Shown in pieces: positions 44,619 through 56,166 of a stretch of 64,000 nt of DNA. The first letter of the stretch is position 1. Each line of letters starts with the position of its first letter. Source of the stretch: Adiantum capillus-veneris (taxonomy: Eukaryota > Streptophyta > Polypodiopsida > Polypodiales > Pteridaceae). Location: NCBI GenBank assembly GCA_014529385.2, contig CM043971.1:27224769-27288768 (forward strand). Reading direction: 5' to 3'. The notes under the pieces were generated by a model, which was not told the origin of the DNA, searched no databases, and saw only the letters and a list, made by a program, of their open reading frames with translations. Both the position numbers and the translations under genes were made by a program.

Positions 44619-46115
44619 ATGGCTGACAATAAGAGAGTGAAATTAATGTTGATAACTTTGATTTTGCTAGTGAGCAACCTACTAATGATGCCCCGATGCT
44701 TGTTAACTATCTTGTTTCTAGGCTTCAACAAGCCATGGGCAACCCATCTCTCCAAAGTGAAGTGCAACGGCAGCTCCATGCTCACAAGATTCTCCAAGCT
44801 CCTCACCATGACAAGAGAACACCTAGGAAGCCTCCTTGTGAGACTTCCAAAAGAGGTCTCTCTCTAATTCAGGAAGAAGAAGAGGATCCATACGAAGGGC
44901 TCAAGAATTTACTTCTTGATGATGCATCTCCTTCCCAAAGGAGAACTCAAGAGCCTCCACCGAAGGAACGAGAAAGAAGTGAGTCTCCCGCCACCTCGAC
45001 AGATATGGCTCCACGAAGACGGCGGGCTAAACGCTCTCCATCACCACGAAAGCGGAGAAGACCATCGCACTCTTCTCCACACCGTAATTCAAAGAGGGAG
45101 GACAAAAAGCAAGAGAAGAAAAAGGCGAGAAAGAGGACACCCTCTTCTCCATCTTCTTCATCCTCTTCTTCTTATGAAAGCGATGGTGAAGACAACAAAG
45201 ATCAAGGCAAGAAAAAGGTGAGAAAGAGGTCACCCTCTTCTCCATCTTCCTCAAATTCTTCACCTTCTGAAGAAAGTGATGGTGCAACCTTTGAACCATC
45301 AAAAAGAAGAGGCCATAGGAAATCCTATGCCGCGTGGAAGAGGTCGTCCAAGCTCAAGAAGTTCAAAGAGGGAGGGAAGAGTATCTCTTTCCTTACCTAT
45401 GATGGAACTTTTGGTGCTACGGAAAAAGTCTTGGCCTTTATCCAACAATTTGATGCGGCGTTCGGAGATGAGGGCTTCATGGAGTCCTCCAAGCTACGCC
45501 ATGTAGCTATGCACTTTCAAAAGTCCGCCAGACAATGGTGGTCTAGCCTACGAGCCAACGGTGAAGCTCCACGAACATGGAAAGCTTTAAGAGCTTCCAT
45601 TATGAAGTAGTTTTTGGCCACCGATGCCAAAGACAAAGTACTCACCGAGTGGCGAAGCTTGAAGCTCTCTGCCTATGAATCCATCCACAAATATGTAGAC
45701 AAGTTTTGGGACCTACAACTCAAATCCACTATGTTCAAAAAGTTGGATTTTGGAGAACAAAAGCAACAATTTTGTGCAGGCTTAACCGAAGAAATGGCGG
45801 AGTATGTCAACTCCCAAAGGCCACGCACCATATCGGTGGTAATACACCATACTATGGTGGCCTCTCGAATCAATTTCCAAACGGGGGCTAAAAGAAATAA
45901 TAAGCCCCCGGAAAACAAGGGTTCCAACGAGCCTAAGGGGAAGGACAATGTCCAAAAGTCTCCTATGGGCAACGCCAACAAAGCTAAAGAGAAGGGAGTT
46001 TACAAAGGTAAAAAAAAACTCTCTCCTGAAGAGCTTGAGCATTATCGCAAAGATAACCGATGTTTCAAGTGCGGCGAACAAGGGCATGTGTACCGCTCTT
46101 GTCCCCAAAAGAACA
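44619..46115 (+). pseudogene. Gag with an Arg/Ser-rich N-terminal region and CCHC knuckle
   Basis: Starts MADNKRVK at 44619, with a frame shift before FDFASEQPTNDAPM (about 44655). The first 200 residues are highly charged: a basic RRRRAKRSPSPRKRRR block, then two tandem copies of a K-K-x-R-K-R-[TS]-PSSPSSS-x-SS module. Retrotrans_gag follows (LTYDGTFGATEKVLAFIQQF, ARQWWSSLRANGEAPRTW), is broken by TAG at 45608, and resumes at [15 protein letters not shown]. The CCHC zinc knuckle [14 protein letters not shown] is at about 46060-46100. The Arg/Ser-rich section resembles splicing-factor tails and is unusual for Gag; it could bind RNA or chromatin. Confidence 0.88.
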
Positions 46116-49100
46116 CCCGCCATGATCCTCCTAGATCTACCTTGGTCGAAATTCACGAGGAGGAAACTCACCACAAAGGATCTTCTCTATGCCATGCTTG
46201 GGGAAAGGTAAGAGAACATGATTCTTTTATTCTCTTTGACCCTGGTTCTACTCACAATTTTATATCTATAGAGTTGGCCACCAAGCTAGGCATACAAGCC
46301 TACGAGATGGGAGATGTTCTACCCACAGACAGTGCTTTCAAGGGGCAAGAAGCTTCAGTCACTCCCTTAATTGGGAAATTGAGGCTCCATGTCCAAAGCT
46401 ATGTGGACAAAGAGGACTTATTTATCTCTCCTCTCAAGCATGAGGATGTAATCCCTTGTGAGCTACCTCCTAAACGAGGTAATGATGACCATGCAATTGA
46501 ACTTCTTCCAGGAAGTTCACCGCCTAATAAACCTCCTTATAGAGTTTCTCAATCTCAACAAGAGGAGATTATGCGGCAAGTGCATGAGTTAGTTGAGAAG
46601 GGCATGGTTAGGCCTACCTCATCTCCATTTTGCTCACCTGTGATATTAGTGCAAAAGAAAGACGGCACATATCGTATGTGTGTCGACTATAGAGCACTAA
46701 ATAGGATCACTATCAAGAATAGGTTTCCTGTTCCACGGGTAGAAGACCTATTTGATAATTAAGCTACAAGGATCGACCTACTTCAGTAGGATTGACCTAA
46801 AAAGTGGCTATCATCAAATAAGGATAGTTGATCAAGACATAGTAAAGACCGCATTTTGCACCACGTTTGGTCTTTACGAATATATTGTCATGCCTTTTGG
46901 CTTGACCAATGCACCAACCACATTCTACCGCTTGATGGAGAATTTGTTCAGGCCTCACCGAACCTTCACTGGAGTGTTCTTTGATGATATTATCATCTAC
47001 TCTAATTCATTAGACGAACATAAGAAACATCTCCAGGTAATATTTCAAGTTTTAAGAGAGAATAAACTTTATGTTAATCGAAAGAAAAGTGAATTTTTCT
47101 TACAAGAAATTCAATATTTAGGTCACATTATCTCTCAAGATGGCATCCAAATGGATCCCTCAAAGTTAGAGGTAATAAAAGGATGGCCTAAACCAAGGAA
47201 TCTTCATGAACTAAGAAGCTTTATAGGTATGTGTGCATACTATAGACGCTTCATAGAAAAGTTCTCCCTAATTGCGGGACCATTACATGACCTAACAAAG
47301 AAAAGCGTTAGGTATACATGGTCTGCTAAGGAGAAAAATGCTTTCGAAAAACTTAAAGAAAAGCTTATCTCTCAACCTGTGCTTACACTCCCGGATCTCT
47401 CAAAACCATTTGAGGTCCAATGTGATGCTTGTGGTGATTGCCTTTGAGCCGTTTTTCTTCAAGAAGGGCACGCCATAGGTTATGGGAGTCGAAGGCTTGA
47501 CCCTGTTGAGCAAGCTCTACGCATTTATGAAAAGGAACTCCTTGAAGTTCTACATGCCTTAGACTCATGGAAGCACTATTTATTGGGGACTCCTTTCATT
47601 CTGCGAATGGATCACCAAAGTTTTAAGTACTTCATGACGGAGACCAAGCTCTCCGACAAACAAATGAGGTGGGCAAATTTCCTTTCGCAGTTTCATTTTC
47701 ATATTGCTCACATTGTTGGCAAGCATAATCAAGTAGCCGATGCACTCTCAAGACGGCCGAGAGTGAATGTGGTTTCTATAGCAACTCACAATGATCTATC
47801 TTCAATGATAGATGAGTATGATACTGATCCCGATTTTAGAGATGTGATTTCAGCCCTTGCATTAGGAAAGAAAGAAGAACCATTCACTTTACAAGATGGT
47901 TATCTTCTCTATAGCAATAGACTATGCGTTACTAACTCACTTTGTGAGAAAGTAATGTATAATTATCATGCTCCTCCTTATGCGGGGCATAGAGGGATTC
48001 GGTCTACGCTAAAGCTAATTGAAACATATTTCTATTGGCCTACCATGAAGGCGAACATACAAGAGTATGTTTCAAAATGTGTGGTATGCCGAAAGACAAA
48101 ATTTGATAGAGGGAAGCAACCTGGATTGCTTCAACCCTTGCCAATCCCTAATTCACCATGGGAGAGCATATCCATGGATTTTATCTTTGGATTGCCTAAG
48201 CCTATCCATGGGAATATGGGAATATGGATGATAGTAGACAGGTTTAGTAAACAAGCTCATTTTATACCTGTCAAAAAGACTATCAAAGCCCATCAAATGG
48301 CAACCCTCTTCATTTCACAAATTTTCAAGTACCATGGCTTGCCAATGTCTATAGTGTTGGATAGAGATCCTAGAATGACCAGTAATTTCTGGAAGGGTCT
48401 CTTTGAGAATTTAGGAACAAGGCTAAACTTCTCTTCGGCCTATCATCCACAAACGGATGGCCAAAGTGAAATAGATAACCTAACAATTCTCGATCTACTA
48501 ATTAAAAGCCTATGTAACGAAAGTAGATCAAAGATCCCAATGGGAGAAGTACTTACCCTTAGTGGAGTATGCTTACAATAACATTGTACACACTTCCATG
48601 GGAAAATCACCTTTCGAGGTAATAGAGGGAAGATCAAAAAGTCCCTTGCTACTTAAGGTACATGGGAAGATCTTCACTGCAGATGAGTATAGCCGAGACC
48701 TACAAGAATCTTTTCAAAAGATTAAGGATGCTATCTCTATCTCACAGCAAAGGCAAAAGGCTGCTGCTGACAAGTACAGAAGAGCCCAAGCCTTTAAAGA
48801 AAATGATTGGGTCTTATTAAAATTTCCTAAGGCACACGACGGGCAAGAATCCTACAGGACACCGAAAGTACTATGCTAAATTAGCAAAAAGCTACTATGG
48901 TACCTTTCAGATTCTGAGGCCAATCAATGAGATGGCCTATCAACTCAAGTTTCCCAATCATTGGCTCATACACAATGCTTTCCATGTGAGCCTATTAAAG
49001 CCTTACAAAGGAGATCCACCTCAAGAACCAACTACTGAAGACCCACCGGAGATCGAGGATCAAGCTGGTCGCCACCTCCTCCACTATCACACGCCCCCCT

Positions 49101-49180
49101 CGTGCCTCCACCGTGCATGGCCACATGCGTCATTTTGTTGGTACGAGGCTACCCTGCCTTTCATCTCCTTCACATAACTA
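46116..49180 (+). pseudogene. Pol of the second Ty3/Gypsy element
   Basis: Protease starts [11 protein letters not shown] (about 46235). It runs into the RT N-terminus CELPPKRG at about 46450, so the protease C-terminus and linker seem deleted. [11 protein letters not shown], a frame shift at about 46760, YFSRIDLKSGYHQIRI, VMPFGLTNAPTTF, FFDDIIIYS (about 46980-47006). RNase H: CDACGDCL, stop at 47445, LRMDHQSFKYF and HNQVADALSRR. Integrase: HRGIRSTLKLIETYFYWP and CVVC (about 47990-48090), SMDFIFGLPKP, VLDRDPRMTSNFW and YHPQTDGQSE, so the catalytic D, D and E are all present. A frame shift near 48545 precedes VEYAYNNIVHTS. C-terminus: NAFHVSLLKPYKG. No chromodomain is seen before the sequence breaks off. 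Confidence 0.92.
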
Positions 49181-49238
49181 CCACTTGCAGCCGGCGTAGA
49201 TGAGATTAGGCTTGGGAGCTATCATCATGACGTAAATA

Positions 49239-49850
49239 ATATGAGTAGTAACCTCATCACATCACATTGTCCTTAGAGACGGTCCGCATCGCCGCTCTTG
49301 AGACGACATAGAAACAAACATAATGCTGATGGAATCACATGTACAGACAACATAGAAACAGATGTAATATTGAATATGTAATCACATGTATAGACATATA
49401 TTCAAATCCAAGCTGTAATGAACATATTGGAGCCCCCAAGATCTCAATAGTTGGCAGTTGTCATCATCATGGCTTTACGTACCATGGCATCACGATATTC
49501 ACCATGGCATAAGAGACACTCAAAAAATCTTTGAAATAGCAATCATCATGGCATGGGAGACGTTTTCTTCGAATCAAATAAAAAGTATAAAATAGTAATC
49601 ATCATCATGGCTTTACGTACCATGGAATCACGGTATTCACCATGACATTAGAGACGCTCAGAAAAACTTTGAAATAACAATCATCATGGCTTTACATACC
49701 ATGGCATCACGGTATTCACCATGGCTTTAGAGAGGTGTAAAAACTTTGAAATAGTAGTCATCATCATGGCTTGATGTACCATGGCATCACACATGCTTTC
49801 AACAAATCAAATAAAATATTTAAAATAGTAATCATCATTATGAATGTATG
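49239..49850 (-). repeat. Inverted-repeat arm B, partner of 32690-33288
   Basis: Complement of arm A, with the same subrepeats in mirrored order (CATGGCTTTACGTACCATGG, CTTTGAAATAGCAATCATCATG). Homology begins at TCATCACATCACATTGTCC at 49253 next to the broken end of the second Ty3/Gypsy element and fades at about 49850. Confidence 0.88.
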
Positions 49851-50613
49851 CACCCCTCGATGAGAAAAATTCATACCCCGAAAATGCCATGTCATAACTT
49901 ATTGGCTTTTCTGTGATCTCGTTAACTATGATTATGTGAATGTGATAATAAAATTTGTGATCACAAGAAATTTCACGTGATCACATAGAGGAGGGCTCTT
50001 GAAACCTTCAGTTTCCAAGACTGACATGTTTACCACTCTTCATGGATGAGTGGGTTCTTGACTTCTCCAACTGGAACACCAAAGAGGAGGAGCTTCAAGA
50101 AAGCTTGACGCAAGTCATCAAGACACTCTTGCCAGGGTGTTGTATTGCTAGCATAGAAGAGGTGGTAAGAACCTCTTTTCCTACTCAAACTGTTTATATT
50201 TCTCATCATCCCCCGCAAGCACAAAACAAAGGCACAAGCCACATCATGCTCACGTTGTTGCCAAAAACCACACATCCAATATGAGTGAAGCCCAAAGTGA
50301 GCAAAAATCCATCATTTTCACCCTTTATGTCTGTAGGGGCATCCTTACTTTGGTAGGATTTCAAGTAGCACTAGGCTTCTCTACACCTATGCCCCCATCT
50401 TTGCCACCTATTCCACCTATGTCCACAACAAGCCTTTGCAAAAACTTGAGGAAGCTACTACAAAAATGTGGTTCCTCCATTTCCCTTCCATAAAAAGTTT
50501 CAAGGGTATTCTAGCACCAACAATCATTGCATCTTCAAAGCAAAAGGGTAAATCTTCCAAAGTCTTTTCATAACTCACTCTCATCTCAACAGCGAGCAAC
50601 TAGAGACAACACC
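49851..50613 (+). other. Possible 5' part of the third Ty3/Gypsy element, no firm gene
   Basis: Contains a clean 80-codon frame at 50042 (MDEWVLDFSNWNTKEEELQE) and a 70-codon frame at 50281. Neither has a known domain. The first has the acidic look of a Gag or accessory N-terminus. No primer-binding site is found upstream. Confidence 0.3.
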
Positions 50614-50972
50614 ATGGATTCTACATCGTCTATCAGTGATGTGGCGGAGCTTGTCATCGACAAGGTCTTTGACAGGGGGTTTTCTTTGCAGAAAGACAAG
50701 CCCCTCCACCTTCAAGGAGTGTTACTTGTTGATTAAGGCTATGATGATGACTTTACAGCTCGCTATGTATCAATCCAACTTGGATTAATACAAGTGGTAA
50801 GACTCACCACCTACCTCATCACACATGTGTATGTACTGAACGACACTTTATCTCATAGGAAAGTGAAGTTTGTCAATGAGAGAGTGTTCAATATTTTCCA
50901 AGAGATTTCTAGAGGGGCAGTCCTAGAGCTAGAAGACAAAGACAACCTTGTCCTCTGGTACTACAAATTTTA
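50614..50972 (+). pseudogene. Unknown ORF upstream of a degenerate Ty3/Gypsy gag
   Basis: From MDSTSSISDVAELVIDKVF the frame runs about 119 codons with one TAA (50734-50736). Segments include DKPLHLQGVLLVD and, after the stop, GYDDDFTARYVSIQLGLIQ, VVRLTTYLITHVYVLND and LVLWYYKF. The stop interrupts an otherwise regular, globular-looking sequence, so I treat it as a damaged gene. It may be the N-terminal part of Gag or an accessory ORF; no family is recognised. Confidence 0.4.
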
Positions 50973-51362
50973 ACTCGACTACCAAGAGCTCTACACCTCC
51001 AACTATAACCTTCCACCACAAAGGAGGGAGCCTTTTCGTATTATCACGTGATGTATCCAACGCATCAACCTTTTGCAAGGGACCCAACTTATGCAACACA
51101 ACTAATTCAATCCATGAGACTAATCTTGCATCCCAAGAGGTTTTATCAGTAACTAGATCATTACAACCATGTTTGGTAGAGAATGACTGCAAGAGATAAA
51201 CACCTCTTCTCTACCCTTTATCCTCGCTATGATTAACCATGAAGTATTTGTTGATGTAGTTATTTCCATCCTTGTATAGTATGTTTTCCATCTACCAAGC
51301 ACCCATGTATTGAATCTATAAAAAGGAAAATGATTGCTAAGTCTAGTAAACTTTCTCACTCT

Positions 51363-54300
51363 CACAATGACAATTGTAGCACTTCCAACCTTTACTGGTA
51401 AGGTGGGTGAGGATACTGCATACTTTCTAGGCAACTTGGAAATGTCATGTGTCATCTCTGGGAGAGATGATGATGCTTTGCGCTTGTGCATCTTCCTACT
51501 TCTAAGGTGGAGGCAAGATCATGGTACAATGTCTTGGCACAAGCAACCAAGGAACAATGGGACTTATTAAGAGAAGCCTTTGTGAAGCGTTTTGGAGAGA
51601 GCACAACATCAGAGAAGCTATGACAATTGTTGACGGAGTTGAAGCGAGGTAGCATGCTAGAGTACGCATCATATAAGTCAAAGTTTGTATATCTATGGGG
51701 GCGATGGGTTTCATCGCTAAGAGAGGATGAGGGGAACCTGATTTCCTAAAGAAGGATCGCTTTGTGGATGGGTTATGGCCAACTCTTAAAGAGAAGGTGA
51801 AGGGAAGGTTTCATGCTACGTATGAGCTAGCAGTTGAAGTGGACCACCTTAAAGACAATAAGTTGCACCTACAAGCTAGGAATTCCAATGAAGAGGAAGC
51901 CCGTAGGAACCGACCACTCTAGCACCACCTATAACAGCCGCCTAGAGGAGTCAACCACAAGAGCCAATTGAAGATCAGCAAGACCTGCTCAACCAAATCA
52001 CCAACCAGTTTGAGAATCTCTTAGTCCATTTGGTGCAACAAGGTCATGCACACAATTGCAACCAAGATCAAGGGAGAGGACAATGAAGAAAAAACCAGAA
52101 ATACCGTTGCTACAATTGTGGAGAAGATGGTCATGGTATGGATTACTGCCCACTCTCAAGGAGACATAGTTTTAATAGAGGAGAAAGTCAAAACCAAGTT
52201 TCACCACCAAGAGCAAGACCACAACCACCCACAGCACCACCACTCGTGAAAATTCTACAACCACGAGCTCAACCACACCCACCACCACAACAACCTATCT
52301 CATTCCACATTACATCCACAACCAACCAACAACCAGGCGTTGAGTGTTATCATCCTTGAAGGCAAAAGAAAGGTGAAAGTGGAGGAGGATATATAGGGAG
52401 TGGAAAAAGGTAAGCTCAAGGTTAAAGGAGTAGTTGCCATGGGGGAATAGCATGCTAGGCATGGTGAATCTTCCCAAAAGGAAGAAAAGATGAAAGCCAA
52501 GGGGGAATCTAGCGAAAAGCCATCCAAGTCATGACGTAAAATTGACATTGTAGATTTCTCTTTGGGTGAATGTTCTAAACCGTATGATTTGGCTCAAGAT
52601 GTTTTTGTGCAAGGACGAAAGATTGTTTTTGTGCAAGACCATAGATTTCTTGGTCTCAACTACTTCACCTTGCACCTAGGGTGAGGAGACAATGGAAAAA
52701 TATGGTTAGCATAAGGAGGCTAAAGCCAAAGATAGCTGGTGCTATCTCTCAAAGGAATCTAGATGACATACTACTAGTGATGGATGCTCACATCAAAGGG
52801 CAACACATCTCCAATATCTACATTGATGGTGGTGCACAAATATGTGTCATGAGTGAAACAATGATGCACCATTTAGGCTTAAAAGTGGTTAGGTCGGCAC
52901 CATGCCAATCCAAAATGGCAAATAATGTAAAAGTTCAATGTGTTGGCATTGTGAATGTAGTCGATGTGGACATCTTTGTCATGCCACATAAAAGCGAGGG
53001 CTATCTTATCATTCTAGGGAGGCCTTGGCTTATGGATATGAAAGCTAAACAAGACTAGGACACCGAAACAATCAAGAAGAAGGATGCAAAAGGGAGGACA
53101 ATACTTTACGACATGAAGATAGGTCAACAACGTGCCATGGATCTAGAACCTCAGAATATGAGTTTTCTAGTGACTCTGTAATTACTTTAGAGGAGGAGTC
53201 AACAATGACCGAAGAAAGCAATAGTAGCATTGAGGTGATGGGCGTCATTCTCAAGATCTGAAGTTGATGAAGCAACTTGATGCATCATCATCAAACCAAG
53301 GGGAGCCATCAAGTATAGAACCTCTAGTAGAAGCAAGTAAAATGCATTGAATGCTCTCTAGTGAGTTGTGTGGGAAGGAGCATGAATACTCTTTTCTAAT
53401 GCTAAGTCATTTTAACACATTGTTCATTGATGAATATGATAAAATCACTAGCATCATAGTAGTTCATCATCACATCAAGCTCAATAAGGGAAGTAAAACT
53501 ATAGTGCAAAAGATCAGATGGCTAGGAGTAGTTCAACAAGAGGCCTTGCTCAAGGAGGTGAGGAAATTGTTAGAAGCAGGTTTCATATATCTTGTTGAAG
53601 AATCGGAGTGGGTGTCTCCAGTGGTAGTCACACCAAAGAGAATGGTAAGTGGAGGGTTTGTGTTGATCACAAGCCCCTTAATGCAGCCACAAAGAGGGAC
53701 CATTTTCCTCTCCCTTTCCAAGATGAAATTCTCAATGAGGTAGCAGGACATGAGCACTACACGGTATGTGAGGGCTACTCAGGATAATTCCAAATTATCA
53801 TTGTTGAAGAAGATCAAAAGAAGACAATTTTCATCGCACCATGGGGATGTTTTGCTTATAGAGTTATGCCTTTTCGTCTCACCAATGCTCCAACCACTTT
53901 TCAGTGCTATGTGACATTTGTTTTTCAACCATTCTTTGGAAAATCAATCCGTGTTTTTATTGATGACTTTTGTATCTATAGCTCTTGCTCTCTTCATTTG
54001 GATAAATTTTATGAAGGTCTAGCTAGGTTGCAAGATTTGGGTGGCCAACTCAACGTGGAGAAATGACACATTGGTGAAAGCAAGGTTACTCTTCTTGGCC
54101 ATGTGATCTCTGCCAAGGGCATTGAAGTTGACCCAAGTAAGGTTCAAGTGTTGGTGGATTTGCCCTCTCCCATCACAACAAAGCAGTTGGTCTCTTTTAT
54201 TCAAAAGGTGCAATATTTAACTAGGTTCATTCACCTACTCTCTCAAGTGGTTCTCCCTTTACGACAAGATACCTCAAGTGGTTCTCCCTTTACGACAAGA

Positions 54301-54570
54301 TACCCATCAAGAGATCTTCACTTGGAGTGAATAGAATGAGCAACAATTCATTGAGGTAAAAAAAATCTTAGCCTCACTACCCACCATTGCACCTCCAAAG
54401 TGGGATGAGCCATTTTATGTTAATCCTATTGTGGGCAATGATACACTTGGGGTGGTATTGATGCAAAAGAATCCTCAAAATTCTTTCATGTGTCCTATCT
54501 ACTTCTCTAGTCACATGATGACTCCATCAGATAAGGGATACACAGTAGTGGATCAAATGGTGAAGTGATG
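51363..54570 (+). pseudogene. Third Ty3/Gypsy gag-pol, heavily decayed
   Basis: Gag: FTGKVGEDTAYFLGNLE (about 51390), then in a shifted frame ARSWYNVLAQATKEQWDLL and EAFVKRFGESTTSEKL (about 51510-51620). CCHC knuckle CYNCGEDGHGMDYC at about 52108-52150. Protease: IYIDGGAQICVMS (about 52820; Gly in place of Ser/Thr in the triad) and ILGRPWLMD (about 53010). RT: EVRKLLEAGFIYLVEESEWV (about 53560), VMPFRLTNAPTTF, VFIDDFCIYS (about 53950-53980), LLGHVISAKGIEVDPSKV. RNase H starts about 54360 (YVNP..GNDTLGVVLMQK) and is lost by 54570. No integrase remains. The LGRPWL protease and FIDDF polymerase motifs suggest a non-chromovirus lineage (Athila/Tat-like); this is inference. Stops and frame shifts every 100-400 bases. 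Confidence 0.88.
54243..54305. repeat. 31-bp tandem duplication inside the third Ty3/Gypsy element
   Basis: TCAAGTGGTTCTCCCTTTAC plus CGACAAGATACC-type sequence is repeated head to tail, apparently exact, within the RT/RNase H connection. 31 is not a multiple of 3, so it shifts the frame. Confidence 0.9.
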
Positions 54571-55320
54571 ACCATTGTGACAATTGCAAAGGCACTTGAC
54601 TATGACCACTAAAAACAACACGACACAAGGGAGGCTTGTTTGAGCAAAGAATCAAGTTATGGAAGCGCTAATTAGGCGGGCCATGCCTATGTTTATCAAT
54701 TTTGAACGGAAACATCAACCTCATAATCATCTTCTACCTCACCTATGCCCCTCATAATCTCTCTCTTGTGTGTTAACACAAGATCATTGTCTATTTTTTA
54801 CTCTAGATTTGAAATCTAGGGCATGAGTGAGAGAAACAAAGCCACATTAAATGAAGTCTTGTCCAAAGTTAGAGCCACTACCGCTATAAGTGGCGGATGT
54901 ATCTTCTCCAACAACAAACCACCTTCGACAAGCTCTTGTTAGAAACCCTTTCTCCTCTCTCAAATAAGCTAGCTACGACTAGAATACCTTGTAAAAACCC
55001 CATTTATCTACCCTCCTTTCCCCTCCATCTCTCTCTTCACCTATTATTTTCTCTCTATGGACCTATATCACAAGCACCATTGCATGAGACATGGCCAACC
55101 CACGGTCACATGGTGTAGGTCACGTCCCAATAAAAATATATAAAAATTCCACCCTCTTTTCCTATATAAGAAGGGGTATCCATCATCAAAACACACAACG
55201 CTCTCACCAAAGCACAAGCTCTACGTTATTAGATGTTATGAGCATTTTGAGGCATAGACACCATGCCTCCACACTTCTAATATATCTATAAGTATTAGTC
55301 TATTTAAAAGGGAATTGGGA
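54571..55320 (+). other. LTR-like region after the third Ty3/Gypsy element
   Basis: No gene. TCCTATATAAGAAGG (TATA candidate at 55163) is followed about 30 bp on by ATCAAAACACACAACGCTCTC, as in a plant LTR or gene promoter. This may be part of a 3' LTR, but no paired LTR and no integrase gene are present. Confidence 0.35.
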
Positions 55321-55835
55321 GACACCGTCACATAACAATAGTAAGGAGGTTATGCACACAGGACCTACTTATCAACACACATCCCACCTCCATCATCATC
55401 AACCGCCATGTCTTGGTGAAATTTGAAGTCGAGGATTTGACATTCTAGAAGAGTGAAGGTTACCCTCACGCTACTCCTTGACATCATCTCCACCCATCAA
55501 TGAGGCACCCATGGTCTCCTCATTCCTCTCTTGCCCCTCTCTATCCATTATATCCCCCCCCACAAATAATCTACTATTTCTGTTATTTCATTCTTTCTAT
55601 TGTGCTGGATATGTGAGTGTGTCACATATTTTTTTTCCTTTTGCTTTGTGTGTAGAGGTGTGCGGGTTCACCATCTTATGATTGTTTTATTTGTATGATT
55701 TTCTTGTATCCATGTACGGGTTTGCCACCTCTCGTGTAAATAGTAGTTCATGCACCTACATTCACAACTCTCACTATAAATCACATGTTTCTCTTCCACC
55801 TCATATCGCAATTCATACCATGTTCAATTGTGTGA
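55321..55835. other. Intergenic DNA, nothing recognised
   Basis: Pyrimidine-rich stretches and short frames only. Two plus-strand frames (55478 and 55682) are hydrophobic and Ser/Tyr-rich and have no known domain. Confidence 0.5.
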
Positions 55836-55841
55836 TATGGT

Positions 55842-55925
55842 GCATGGTGTGCTGTATAGTATTGCATGGTGTGCATGGTGTGCTGTATAGTATTGCATGG
55901 TGTGCATGGTGTGTTGTATAGTATT
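55842..55925. repeat. 31-bp tandem repeat, three copies
   Basis: GCATGGTGTGCTGTATAGTA plus TTGCATGGTGT repeats at 55842, 55873 and 55904; the third copy has one change (GTTG for GCTG). Confidence 0.92.
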
Positions 55926-56125
55926 GCCCATATTGGAACAAACACTTTTTCAAGACTTCACGAGCATATTACCTATTTATGTATAAAATTTAAGGGGTTT
56001 AGCAAAGAACAATACATCCCAAAGTTTCAAACCCCAAGAACCATGAAAGTAAAGTACTACTTTATCAATTAGCCACCACAACATTGGAGACCATCATGTA
56101 TCATATATAAGAATGTGCTTGATGA

Positions 56126-56166
<41 letters not shown>

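Larger units (their letters stand above)
42767..49180 (+). mobile_element. Second Ty3/Gypsy element, 3' end missing
   Basis: 5' LTR (start inferred), tRNA-Met primer-binding site at 44219, gag and pol in the order protease, reverse transcriptase, RNase H, integrase. No 3' LTR follows; the sequence gives way to the inverted-repeat arm at about 49239. Interrupted by an in-frame TAG at 45608, frame shifts near 46760, 48545 and 48880 and a stop at 47445. The reading frames are otherwise long, so decay is moderate compared with the elements at 19388 and 51363. Confidence 0.9.

Noticed and set aside
32690-49850. The inverted-repeat pair as proven ends of one transposon
   Set aside because: No matching flanking duplication was found and homology fades gradually at the outer side; kept only as a hypothesis.
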